NCBI GenBank assembly: GCA_018817505.1
Contig: JAHITR010000037.1
Location: forward strand, 1-33,861
Source of the DNA: Candidatus Bipolaricaulota bacterium
GTDB lineage: Bacteria > Bipolaricaulota > Bipolaricaulia > UBA7950 > UBA9294
DNA: 33,861 nucleotides
Reading direction: 5' to 3'
The translations under genes and the position numbers were made by a program. The first letter of the stretch is position 1; every line of letters starts with the position of its first letter. The notes under the pieces are model-generated. The model was given only the letters and a program-made list of their open reading frames with translations. It was not told the DNA's origin and made no database searches. Of this stretch, positions 1-7,190 are shown piece after piece.

Positions 1-405
1 AACTCGATGGCATCGAGTTCTTTCGAGTTTGGCAAAGCCAAACTCTGGTTGGACAAACTGGGAACTCGATGGCATCGAGTTCTTTCGAGTTTGGCAAAGC
101 CAAACTCTGGTTGGACAAACTGGAAACTCGATGGCATCGAGTCCTTTCGGGTTTGGCAAAGCCAAACTCTGCTCGGATAGGCTGAGAACTCGATGGCATC
201 GAGTTCTTTCGAGTTTGGCAAGCCAGACTCTGGTTGGACAAACTGGGAACTCAATGGCATCGAGTCCTTTCAAGTTTGGCAAAGCCAAACTCTGCTCGGA
301 TCGGCTGAGAACTCAATGGCATCGAGTTCTTTCGAGTTTGGTAAAGCCAAACTCTGGTTGGACAAACTGGGAACTCGATGGCATCGAGTTCTTTCGGGTT
401 TGGCA
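1..405. repeat. 62-bp tandem repeat array, dual-palindrome units
   Basis: Six full units begin at 1, 63, 125, 187, 248 and 310 (62 bp each; the fourth is 61 bp), and a partial seventh covers 372-405. The array may continue left of the window. Each unit opens with a palindrome of 9-bp arms around one base (AACTCGATG / CATCGAGTT). A second follows with 9-bp arms around AAA (GAGTTTGGC / GCCAAACTC), then a 16-bp tail. The tail has two versions: GGTTGGACAAACTGGG-like in units 1, 2, 4 and 6, and GCTCGGATCGGCTGAG-like in units 3 and 5. Units 3-4 and 5-6 therefore form a two-unit higher-order repeat. Several base changes in the second palindrome (units 3, 4, 6) leave G-U pairs in RNA. The period is not a multiple of three and most units lack stop codons, so the long open frames across it are artefacts. 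Function unknown. Confidence 0.95.
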
Positions 406-582
406 ACTGGCCAAGGCCAAGGTGCTTTGAGTTTCGCTTTGAGTTTCGCTTTGGGAAACTCTGGCACGCTGACATAGCCGTCTGTTGACAGGGAAGGCTT
501 GACTGTGTCAGGCCCGTCCATTGTGAAGGCGTCCGGCAACACTCTACTTGCTCAGAGTTATCTGTCTTGACAAAATGAAGCC
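406..582. other. degenerate repeat edge and spacer before the M28 gene
   Basis: After the array decays, a 12-bp direct repeat (GCTTTGAGTTTC) occurs at 424-435 and 436-447, with a partial third copy from 448. A short hairpin lies at 496-514: GGCTTGAC pairs with GTCAGGCC over a TGT loop, with one G-U pair. Perfect TTGACA hexamers at 485-490 and 567-572 have no good -10 element at normal spacing, so I do not call a promoter. No coding sequence is supported here. Confidence 0.6.
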
Positions 583-1779
583 ATGAACGCGATGGATCAT
601 GTGCGGTATTTGGCGGAACACATCGGAGCGAGAGGGTCAACGACCCTCGAGGAGAAGGAAGCGGCCACTTATGTGGAGAAGCGCCTCACGAGCTTCGGAG
701 CGCCACCAACGACTGAGACGTTCCGCAGTGCACGCTCGGCCTGGCTTCCTGCTGCGCTATTCTGGAGCATCACTCTCGCTTCAGGTTTCGTGTTTCTCGC
801 AGGCGGACGTCTTCGCGCGATCATCGCACTCGCGCTGGCCGTTTTTGGACTCGTCTCCATCTTGTTGGAGTTGCTTTTTCGCCCCAACCCACTTCGGTGG
901 ATTCTGCCGAAAGGCGACAGCCAGAACGTTTGGGCTCGGATTGAGGCAGAAGAGGAAGCCCGGGAGCACGTCGCGCTGGTCGCTCACATGGACACCCATC
1001 GTACGCCTTTGGTGTTCTCATCAAGAACATGGGTACGTTTATTTGAGCGACTTGTCCCCATCGGGATGGGATTCGCTATCTTGCTGATCGTCATCTTTGC
1101 CGTGGGCATTGTACTGCCGATGCCCATACTCGGCGCTGTGGCCCTTGGCCCCATGTTCGTGGCAACAATCATGCTGATACTCATGCTCCAGGCCGATTTT
1201 ACATCCTACGCGGCTGGCGCCAACGACAACGCATCTGGAGTTGGTGTCGCTCTCAGTTTGGCGGAAAAACTGGCCAAGAGCCCGCTCAAGCATACGAAGG
1301 TGTGGATCGTGCTCACCGGATGTGAAGAAGTGGGCTGTTATGGTGCGGATGACTTCATCTGCAAACACAAGCGCGACCTAGGGAATGCCGCGTGGATCTC
1401 GCTGGACACCATCGGCAGCTTCCGCGGCTCGCCTGTCTTTCTTTCTCAGGAGACGTTCTTGGCCACTTCCAAGAGCGATGAGGGGCTTCTAGATGTCATG
1501 CGTTCTGTGGCCACCGCGCATCCTGAATTGGGAGCTCGTGAGATTCGCATGAAGGGTTCATACACAGACGGTGCCATGGGGTTCAAGCACGGGTTACGTG
1601 CGCTCACCCTCGAAAGCCATCAACAGGATGGGACACTCTCCAACTGGCATCAGCCCACAGATACGATCAATGCCGTGTTCCCTGAATGCATTCAGGCCAC
1701 GGAGTCTCTTGTCTTTGAGTTCCTACAGCAACTAGATCGCAACGTACGTCCCGATCCAACACAGTCATCAACGGGTTAA
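583..1779 (+). CDS. membrane-anchored M28-family zinc metallopeptidase
   Basis: A 398-aa protein with the co-catalytic zinc set of M28 aminopeptidases. I see His135 in AHMD, Asp215 in GANDNASG, Glu248-Glu249 in TGCEE, Asp275 in SLDTIG and a late His356 in NWHQPTD. In the family these bind two zincs and supply the catalytic glutamate; substrates are usually peptide N-termini. Hydrophobic segments at about 54-75, 79-98 and 157-202 interrupt the region around the first zinc ligand, so this is a membrane-embedded version and not a simple secreted enzyme. The fold is otherwise complete to the C-terminus. The start is uncertain: the ATG at 583 has a poor ribosome site and the in-frame ATG at 592 is equally possible. 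It follows the repeat array and reads away from it. The exact substrate is unknown. Confidence 0.85.
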   Translation: MNAMDHVRYLAEHIGARGSTTLEEKEAATYVEKRLTSFGAPPTTETFRSARSAWLPAALFWSITLASGFVFLAGGRLRAIIALALAVFGLVSILLELLFRPNPLRWILPKGDSQNVWARIEAEEEAREHVALVAHMDTHRTPLVFSSRTWVRLFERLVPIGMGFAILLIVIFAVGIVLPMPILGAVALGPMFVATIMLILMLQADFTSYAAGANDNASGVGVALSLAEKLAKSPLKHTKVWIVLTGCEEVGCYGADDFICKHKRDLGNAAWISLDTIGSFRGSPVFLSQETFLATSKSDEGLLDVMRSVATAHPELGAREIRMKGSYTDGAMGFKHGLRALTLESHQQDGTLSNWHQPTDTINAVFPECIQATESLVFEFLQQLDRNVRPDPTQSSTG

Positions 1780-1782
1780 TGG

Positions 1783-1811
1783 TTGGCGTCAGTAAGTCCA
1801 ATAGCTAGCAT
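1783..1811 (+). promoter_or_regulatory. candidate sigma70-type promoter for the small secreted protein
   Basis: TTGGCG (1783-1788) and TAGCAT (1806-1811) are separated by 17 bp, about 25 bp ahead of the ATG at 1837. The match is modest, but spacing and position fit the strong ribosome site just downstream. This is inference from consensus only. Confidence 0.35.
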
Positions 1812-1836
1812 AGATTTGTGTGAAAAGGAGGGAGTC

Positions 1837-2295
1837 ATGCGTGCAGTCCACAAAAAACGTATCGTTCTGATCGCCGCGATCATCGCAATCCTCGCGATGC
1901 CCGTTTTTACCGCATCTGCAGGCCGGTCAGAGTTCGGAATCGCCGTTCCCATAAGTACATCATTCAGCTTCACCTCGTTCGGATACGGGTTGGAGGCCTA
2001 CTATCGACTCACAGGAGCGGTTCTCGCCTGGGAAACCGCGCTGAGGACCGGTACAAGCTTCAGCAGCCTTTATCTGCGCAACACCCTGGCCACAGTCGCC
2101 GCACTGCACTTGTGCTTTGGTCATGTCACCAATCTGCTGCCCTATTTCGGGTCGACGTACTTCACTGCCGGTCTCGGATGGACGGTCGGACAGGCCATTG
2201 TTGTTCGGATGGCGTTTAATATCGGCATGTCATTGGGCGGCGGTAGCGTCTATTTCTTCCCAGAAATCCGGTTTCAGGTCGGATTGGATCCCTAG
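1837..2295 (+). CDS. small secreted, possibly outer-membrane beta-barrel protein
   Basis: A 152-aa protein of unrecognised family. Residues 1-28 form a typical signal peptide: basic MRAVHKKR, a hydrophobic stretch, and cleavage near TASAG. The mature part has alternating Ser/Thr/Gly/Tyr and hydrophobic stretches, as in small outer-membrane beta-barrels, and ends with a short FQVGLDP-like terminus. I chose the ATG at 1837 over an upstream in-frame start at 1783 because AAGGAGGGA lies just before it (1825-1833) and the signal peptide then starts correctly. It resembles in style, but is not clearly homologous to, the secreted protein at 9457-10119. A strong hairpin follows the gene. Barrel topology is inferred from residue pattern only. 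Confidence 0.65.
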   Translation: MRAVHKKRIVLIAAIIAILAMPVFTASAGRSEFGIAVPISTSFSFTSFGYGLEAYYRLTGAVLAWETALRTGTSFSSLYLRNTLATVAALHLCFGHVTNLLPYFGSTYFTAGLGWTVGQAIVVRMAFNIGMSLGGGSVYFFPEIRFQVGLDP

Positions 2296-2346
2296 AGGAG
2301 CCAGGCAAAGCGAACGCCCCTATTGGATGTCCCAAATCCAAACGCC

Positions 2347-2392
2347 GGACCGTTTGGCGTTCTGACATGCTGACGGAGAACGCCAACGGTCC
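2347..2392 (+). terminator. long stem-loop between genes, candidate terminator
   Basis: GGACCGTTTGGCGTTCT (2347-2363) pairs with AGAACGCCAACGGTCC (2377-2392) over a 13-base loop, with one bulged T. No U-run follows, so it is not a classical intrinsic terminator. A perfect 12-bp palindrome (GACCCGCGGGTC, 2396-2407) follows immediately. It lies between the secreted protein and the dehydrogenase. Confidence 0.45.
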
Positions 2393-2452
2393 CCAGACCC
2401 GCGGGTCGCGAATGCCTCCCTTGCTTTGTATGCTATGACGTGGGGAGGCCTG

Positions 2453-3400
2453 ATGAATCATCCGTTGAACGTGTTGGTTTATCTGCGTGAATCCAATGCG
2501 CGTTATCGGCAACGCCTAACGGATTCAGATGATGTTCGATACATGTTCTGCGAATCGGAGGATGCCGTTCGCCAACTGATTGAACAAGCAGACGTCATCT
2601 TGGGGTCGATCAGTTTTCCAGCACATCTGCTGTCATTGGCCAGCCAATTACGCTGGATCCAAGTTACCGGCGCTGGGGTCGACGCGTTTCTGGCGAAGAA
2701 AGCGTTGCCAGAAGGAGTTCTACTCACGCGTGCGGATGTCGCCTTCGGAGATCAAATCGCAGAGTATGTGTTGGGGCATCTTCTCGCAATCACTCAGCGC
2801 TTGCGTGATGTGCATCACCTTCAGCGGGGCCACACGTGGCAGCCGTTGACAGTCGAATTCCTAAATGGTAGAACGATGGGCATCGCAGGAACAGGATCGA
2901 TTGGTAGCGCCATTGCCAACTGCGCACGCAGCATGGGGATGCGAGTTGTGGGACTGGCAAGCAAACGGGGTAGGCAATCCGAATTTGAGATCGTTTATGG
3001 ACCTGACGATTGGGGCACGTTTCTTCCTCAACTGGACGTACTCGTCATTTCCCTGCCACTGACGGATGCGACGCGCGGGCTGATCGGCGCACAACAGCTT
3101 TCATGGCTCAAACCATCGTCCATTCTTGTGAACGTCGCGCGCGGAGCCATTGTGGATGAACGGGCACTCGTTGACGCGCTGCGACATCGTCGCATACGCG
3201 CCGCGATTCTCGATGTGTTTGCGTGCGAGCCACTGCCCGCAGACAGTCCTCTTTGGGCCATGGATCACGTCACCGTCACGTCGCATCATGCCGGTCTCAA
3301 CATCCCCGACACCATCATCGATTTCTTCTTGGAGAATCTGACGCGATTCCGGTTCAACCAGACATTGAACGGCCTCGTCGACGTCGCCAGAGGATACTAG
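2453..3400 (+). CDS. D-isomer specific 2-hydroxyacid dehydrogenase
   Basis: A 315-aa NAD(P)-dependent oxidoreductase of the D-2-hydroxyacid dehydrogenase family (glyoxylate/hydroxypyruvate reductase, phosphoglycerate and D-lactate dehydrogenase relatives). It would interconvert a 2-keto acid and a D-2-hydroxy acid in the cytoplasm. The Rossmann GxGxxG motif is at 146-151 (GTGSIG). The catalytic residues are present: Arg230 in NVARG, Glu259 in ACEP and a His at 278/279 in SHHAG. Length is normal for the family without a regulatory ACT domain, so it is unlikely to be a long-form SerA. I placed the start at the ATG at 2453, preceded by GGGGAGG at 2442-2448, and not at the upstream ATG at 2426, which has no ribosome site. 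Substrate specificity cannot be read from the sequence. Confidence 0.9.
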   Translation: MNHPLNVLVYLRESNARYRQRLTDSDDVRYMFCESEDAVRQLIEQADVILGSISFPAHLLSLASQLRWIQVTGAGVDAFLAKKALPEGVLLTRADVAFGDQIAEYVLGHLLAITQRLRDVHHLQRGHTWQPLTVEFLNGRTMGIAGTGSIGSAIANCARSMGMRVVGLASKRGRQSEFEIVYGPDDWGTFLPQLDVLVISLPLTDATRGLIGAQQLSWLKPSSILVNVARGAIVDERALVDALRHRRIRAAILDVFACEPLPADSPLWAMDHVTVTSHHAGLNIPDTIIDFFLENLTRFRFNQTLNGLVDVARGY

Positions 3401-3607
3401 ACTCGCGACAACTTCTACTCGTCACTCGGAGAGTTACCGGCAACCAGCGGCTCGTAACCCTCCTTCCTCTGTGGCTTGGCGGCAATCCGATGTGACGGAG
3501 CGAGCGGGCATCGTGATCCATCTCGATGGGCATTCGCGAATCAGATAGAATTGTGTTGATGGCGCCAATCTTCTACAGTTCTATCGACCATCGTGAAGGG
3601 GGAAATC

Positions 3608-4366
3608 ATGGGTCGAACCATTTTGTATATTCTGATCGGAATCTCTGTTGTCGGGGCCTTGGCCGTAATGCTCCTCATCACGCCGATCGATGACGTCAAC
3701 ACGGCCATACAAACAACTCAGAATGCGGCCATCGCCGCTCCGGAAACGGTCGCTCCCGGTGAAACTGCAGCTCGGGTGACCGATGAGCCATCAGAGGCTG
3801 CCGCTGTCGAGCCCATGGCGTCTGAGCCTGAAGACGAAGCGGCACCCATCGTCGAACCGCCCATTGTGGTCGGTCTCAACTATTCCATTGACGGCACGAT
3901 TGTGGCCGGAGAATATCCTCACCAAATGGCAGTTGCAGGCGTCGATGTCTATTGGGGAAACGATGCCCAGCAGCTTCGCGTGGGCCTTGTCTCGCCAGGC
4001 ACTGGATACGTCGCCATTGGATTCGATCCTGATCGCCAAATGGAGGGCGCGAACTTCATCCTCGCTTCCATGCATGAGGGTGAACTCACCATCCGCGATG
4101 ACTACGGTCACGAAACACTTGCGCACATGGAAGACACGGCGCGCGGCGGGCAGGATAATATCCTCGCAGCGGCAGGCAATGAGTGGCCAGATCAGACGGT
4201 GATCGAGTTTATCATTCCGTTGGACTCGGGCGACGTGATGGACAAACCTCTCTTGCCTGGGCACGAATACACAGTTCTTCTCTCCTATCACAGCATGGCG
4301 GACAGCTTCTCCAATCCCCACACTCGACGCGGTTCGGGGAAAATGCAGCTCGATCTGCCCAATTAG
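3608..4366 (+). CDS. membrane-anchored DOMON-domain protein, copy 1
   Basis: A 252-aa protein. Residues 5-25 form one hydrophobic anchor, 30-85 a Pro/Glu/Ala-rich linker, and about 90-250 a DOMON beta-sandwich. In known families DOMON domains bind heme b or sugars outside the cytoplasm. Met145 in DPDRQMEGANF and His228 in LLSYHSM are both kept in the next gene. They sit where the heme-ligand Met and His lie in cytochrome-type DOMON domains, so a b-type cytochrome role is possible. The start is the ATG at 3608 behind AAGGGGG (3596-3602); an in-frame GTG at 3593 is unlikely. It is a tandem duplicate of 4527-5261, and the two are separated by a terminator, suggesting independent transcription. 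The anchored topology implies the domain faces the periplasm or cell exterior. Confidence 0.8.
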   Translation: MGRTILYILIGISVVGALAVMLLITPIDDVNTAIQTTQNAAIAAPETVAPGETAARVTDEPSEAAAVEPMASEPEDEAAPIVEPPIVVGLNYSIDGTIVAGEYPHQMAVAGVDVYWGNDAQQLRVGLVSPGTGYVAIGFDPDRQMEGANFILASMHEGELTIRDDYGHETLAHMEDTARGGQDNILAAAGNEWPDQTVIEFIIPLDSGDVMDKPLLPGHEYTVLLSYHSMADSFSNPHTRRGSGKMQLDLPN

Positions 4367-4377
4367 CTCGAACATCG

Positions 4378-4416
4378 AAGGGTGCGGAGTTTTGGAAACC
4401 CCGCATCCTTTGTTCT
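4378..4416 (+). terminator. intrinsic terminator after DOMON copy 1
   Basis: A 15-bp stem: the arm at 4378-4392 (AAGGGTGCGGAGTTT) pairs with 4396-4410 over a TGG loop, with one G-U pair and one A-C mismatch. It runs into TTTGTTCT. Stem, tight loop and T-rich tail directly after the stop codon are the features of a Rho-independent terminator. Confidence 0.75.
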
Positions 4417-4526
4417 AGCAGATGCGCATCACCGTTCGGCATGACGGTCCGCACCCATTCGGCTTGGCGCAACAATCGGTTTGCTCTACAGTCTTCGTAG
4501 GGAACCAGTGAGGAGGAGGGCAAGCC

Positions 4527-5261
4527 ATGTGGGCTATTGATCGATCGGACTTGGTACTTCTAGGGATCGCAGTTGGTATCGTCGCACTGTTGGGGCTCAC
4601 TTTGCTGTTGGGGAGTCCCCGTCAACCGGAGCCCGTCACCTTACCCAGTCCCAGCCAGGAAGTTGCTCAAATAGCGCCAACTGCCGCTACACCCGATCCG
4701 GTCATGGTTGTTGTTCAACCTGAACCGCAGCCCGCTCCTCAGCCAATGCCTGCATCTCCAGTTCAAGACGTGCCTTCTACACCCATCGTAGACGGCATCA
4801 TTCAGACGGGGGAGTATGCCCACTCCATGGAGGCAGGTGGTTTCCGTGTCTACTGGACCAATGACGATGTGTTGCTGCGCATGGGCTTGTTTAGTCCGGG
4901 CGCAGGTTACGTCGCGATTGGACTGGATCCCGATCGCCGGATGCAGGGAGCCAACTTCATCATCGGTGCTGTCCGGAATGGGCGGGCGGAGATTCGCGAT
5001 GACTACGGAATCGCATCGCTCACTCACGGATCGGACATTGATCAGGGCGGTACGTACGATATTCTCGCCTTTGCCGGTAGAGAGCTCAATGGCCAAACGA
5101 CGCTTGAGTTCATTATTCCTCTGGATTCCGGAGACGCCTTCGACAAGCCACTTGAGCCAGGAGGAACGTACAACGTTCTGGTCGCTTTTCATAACACAAA
5201 CGACAGTTTCTCGGCCCGCCACTCGCAACGGGGCTCAGGAGAAATGAGGCTGGACGACTGA
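4527..5261 (+). CDS. membrane-anchored DOMON-domain protein, copy 2
   Basis: A 244-aa paralog of the preceding gene with the same layout: an anchor at about 9-29, a Pro/Gln/Ala-rich linker (30-88) and a DOMON domain from about 88 to the end. Many blocks match copy 1, including GYVAIG, DPDRxMxGANFI, IRDDYG, EFIIPLDSGD, a late FH or YH, DSF, and RGSGxMxLD. The putative heme-ligand pair is Met139 and His222. The linkers and anchors differ almost completely, so the folded domain is under selection while the tether is not. The start is secure: AGGAGGAGGG (4511-4520) precedes the ATG at 4527. Ligand identity (heme or sugar) is inference. Confidence 0.8.
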   Translation: MWAIDRSDLVLLGIAVGIVALLGLTLLLGSPRQPEPVTLPSPSQEVAQIAPTAATPDPVMVVVQPEPQPAPQPMPASPVQDVPSTPIVDGIIQTGEYAHSMEAGGFRVYWTNDDVLLRMGLFSPGAGYVAIGLDPDRRMQGANFIIGAVRNGRAEIRDDYGIASLTHGSDIDQGGTYDILAFAGRELNGQTTLEFIIPLDSGDAFDKPLEPGGTYNVLVAFHNTNDSFSARHSQRGSGEMRLDD

Positions 5262-5336
5262 ACGTTGTAGCGATCCTGTACTCAGCGGTCATCACCGCTT
5301 GCGCGGTAGTCCTGCTGAGACACCATCTCGCAGGAA

Positions 5337-5364
5337 TTGCATCTCGCTGTAACATTGTTACAAT
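5337..5364 (+). promoter_or_regulatory. promoter with an operator-like palindrome at its -10
   Basis: TTGCAT (5337-5342) and TACAAT (5359-5364) are 16 bp apart. A 15-base palindrome with 7-bp arms around one T (TGTAACA / TGTTACA, 5348-5362) covers the spacer and most of the -10. Transcription would begin at about 5371, the A of the next ATG. The palindrome position would suit a repressor; no regulator is identifiable. Confidence 0.5.
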
Positions 5365-5370
5365 AGCCGC

Positions 5371-5517
5371 ATGCGTAGACTAATCGGAATCCTCTTCAGC
5401 GTCGTTGTGGCTGCATTCGTGCTCGTCGGTATCGTCTGGCTCATCTGGTGGCTGTTTGTCGTGGCCGCCATCGTTGCCGTAGCCGGTCTTGTTTGGCGAA
5501 CAGTGACGCAGCGATAG
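5371..5517 (+). CDS. 48-aa single-span membrane protein, probably leaderless
   Basis: A 48-codon gene running from ATG at 5371 to TAG at 5515-5517. The product begins MRRLIGILFS and is hydrophobic from about residue 4 to 41, with a Trp-rich centre (VWLIWWLF), and ends in a basic VWRTVTQR tail. It would form one long membrane span or a tight hairpin. There is no ribosome binding site. The TACAAT box ends six bases before the ATG, which fits a leaderless mRNA. A perfect 11-bp hairpin follows the stop. The family is not recognised. Support comes from the promoter, the hydrophobic pattern and the compact 3' stem; the reading frame has not been checked against homologs. It lies between DOMON copy 2 and an MFS exporter, with separate signals from both. 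Confidence 0.6.
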   Translation: MRRLIGILFSVVVAAFVLVGIVWLIWWLFVVAAIVAVAGLVWRTVTQR

Positions 5518-5527
5518 GCTAGCGGTC

Positions 5528-5558
5528 GAGGCCTCAACTGGTCGTTGAGGCCTCAACT
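5528..5558 (+). terminator. perfect hairpin that is also a direct repeat
   Basis: GAGGCCTCAAC (5528-5538) pairs perfectly with GTTGAGGCCTC (5544-5554) over TGGTC. Because GAGGCCTC is itself palindromic, the 12-mer GAGGCCTCAACT also recurs directly at 5547-5558. It lies 10 bases after the 48-aa gene. No T-run follows, so a terminator role is plausible but not proven. A weaker 7-bp stem at 5577-5598 and a T6 run at 5624-5629 lie further on. Confidence 0.45.
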
Positions 5559-5727
5559 CATCGAACCGTCAGCCGTTGAGCACTGTCCTGTGTGCTCAGG
5601 AAGCCTTTCGATTCGACACACTGTTTTTTCCGAACCGTGATTCCGATCTATCCAGCATGTCACCTTATGTATTGGTTGACTTGCCCCGCTGCTGGATTGT
5701 GACTCATTGTGTGGGAGGTCATGAGGC

Positions 5728-7026
5728 GTGAGAATGATCGGATGGCATGTTGATCGATGGAAATCCCGTTTCTTCACGATTTGGAGCGGGCAGGCATTGT
5801 CATTGTTCGGCTCCCAGATCCTTCAATTCGCTCTCATTTGGTGGCTGACTGAGACCAGTGGATCAGCGACCGTACTGGCCATATCAACGCTCGTCGCCCT
5901 GGTTCCCCAGATCGTCATCACGCCGCTTGCCGGCGCCTTGGTCGATCGATGGGATCGCCGCAAGGTCATGATTGTTGCAGACGGCGCAATCGCGTTGGCT
6001 GCACTCGGACTAGCACTCCTGTTCGGATTCAATGCCATCAAGATTTGGCACATCTATGCCGTGATCTTCGTGCGATCGATCGGCGGGGCCTTCCATTGGA
6101 CAGCCATGTTTGCCGCCACGGCGATGATGGTGCCCAACGAGAGTCTATCGAGAATCGCTGGGCTGAACTCGGCAATGCAGGGTGCCGCCACTCTTGCCGC
6201 CCCGCTGATTGGAGCCGTCTTGTACGCAACGGTCTCTATGCAGGCCATCATTGCCATCGACATCCTGACTGCGGCACTCGCCATCCTACCCTTGTTGCTC
6301 ATTGCCATTCCCAAACTCGTCGCGGCACAGGCAGAGGCAACGGCGGGTTCGTTCACGCTATTTCGAGACATTCGAGAAGGGATTCGCTACGTCTGGAGAC
6401 AAACCGGAATACTGTCGATCATTTTCATCGCCATGGTTCTCAATTTCGTTGCGTTCCCGGCGTTCACGCTCCTTCCGATTCTGGTAACCAAACACTTCGG
6501 GCGAGAGGCGATCGATTTCGCCACACTCCAATCTGTCATGGGCGCAGGAATGATCGCTGGGGGTCTTCTCCTGGCGGCATGGAAGGGACTCAAGCGTCGC
6601 ATGGTCGCCGCAATGCTGGGACTGATGCTGCAGGGAGCCGGTATTCTCCTGCTCGGATTAGCTCCTGTGGGCATGTTCTGGCTGGCCATCGTCACCGTTG
6701 TTGTATTCAGCACCATCAATCCAATTTCCAACGGTCTTCTCACATCTACGATCCAAGTGATCGTCCCTCCTGACAAGATCGGTCGTGTGTTTTCGTTGCT
6801 CTCCAGCGGGTGCCAGTTGATGTCTCCGCTTGGCTTGGCGATCGCAGGTCCGGTTGCCGAAGCGTTCGGTGTCACCATGTGGTTCATCCTGGCTGGCGGA
6901 GCCTCCATTATGCTCGGCTTGGTCGCCTTGTTCATTCCCGCTATCACGAGATTGGACACTCTGGCAGCCAAACAGAGCCGAACATCGATAGATGCTGTGG
7001 GCACTGAGCAACCACCTTTCAACTAG
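5728..7026 (+). CDS. MFS efflux transporter (Mef/EntS-like)
   Basis: A 432-aa polytopic protein with about 12 hydrophobic segments in two halves. The cytoplasmic loop between TM2 and TM3 carries the MFS motif (GALVDRWDRRKVMI, around residues 70-85). The opening (FFTIWSGQALSLFGSQI, then FALIWWLTE) is typical of the exporter branch that includes macrolide and siderophore efflux proteins. It would export a small molecule using the proton gradient. The proposed start is GTG at 5728, 9 bases after GGGAGG (5713-5718); ATG at 5734 is the alternative. A T6 run and two hairpins upstream separate it from the 48-aa gene. No regulator gene of TetR or MarR type is adjacent. Substrate unknown. Confidence 0.85.
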   Translation: MRMIGWHVDRWKSRFFTIWSGQALSLFGSQILQFALIWWLTETSGSATVLAISTLVALVPQIVITPLAGALVDRWDRRKVMIVADGAIALAALGLALLFGFNAIKIWHIYAVIFVRSIGGAFHWTAMFAATAMMVPNESLSRIAGLNSAMQGAATLAAPLIGAVLYATVSMQAIIAIDILTAALAILPLLLIAIPKLVAAQAEATAGSFTLFRDIREGIRYVWRQTGILSIIFIAMVLNFVAFPAFTLLPILVTKHFGREAIDFATLQSVMGAGMIAGGLLLAAWKGLKRRMVAAMLGLMLQGAGILLLGLAPVGMFWLAIVTVVVFSTINPISNGLLTSTIQVIVPPDKIGRVFSLLSSGCQLMSPLGLAIAGPVAEAFGVTMWFILAGGASIMLGLVALFIPAITRLDTLAAKQSRTSIDAVGTEQPPFN

Positions 7027-7190
7027 GAAATCCCCAGGCCGAATCACTCGGCGGGCTTCCGACAGACAATCGCTCCGCCTCTCACAACGCCGATTCATAT
7101 CTTCATCATGGTTCACCCATCGAGAGTTCACATGGGAAGTGTGAAATGTACTTGGTGGTCGATCGCAACGCGATCATCCAAAGGAGCACC

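Noticed and set aside
1-405. CRISPR array
   Set aside because: The units are contiguous with no unique spacers and no cas genes are in the window.
29-477. Open reading frames of 133 and 94 codons across the repeat array
   Set aside because: The 62-bp period shifts frame every unit and most units lack stops on this strand, so long frames appear by repetition alone. There is no ribosome site.
567-572. Perfect TTGACA just before the M28 gene
   Set aside because: No -10 element lies 16-18 bp downstream; the expected place falls inside the coding sequence.
3791-5228. Antisense frames of 194 and 195 codons opposite both DOMON genes
   Set aside because: They lie in the same relative place because the two genes are paralogs, and the sense strand has clear domains and ribosome sites. 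They look like codon-usage shadows.
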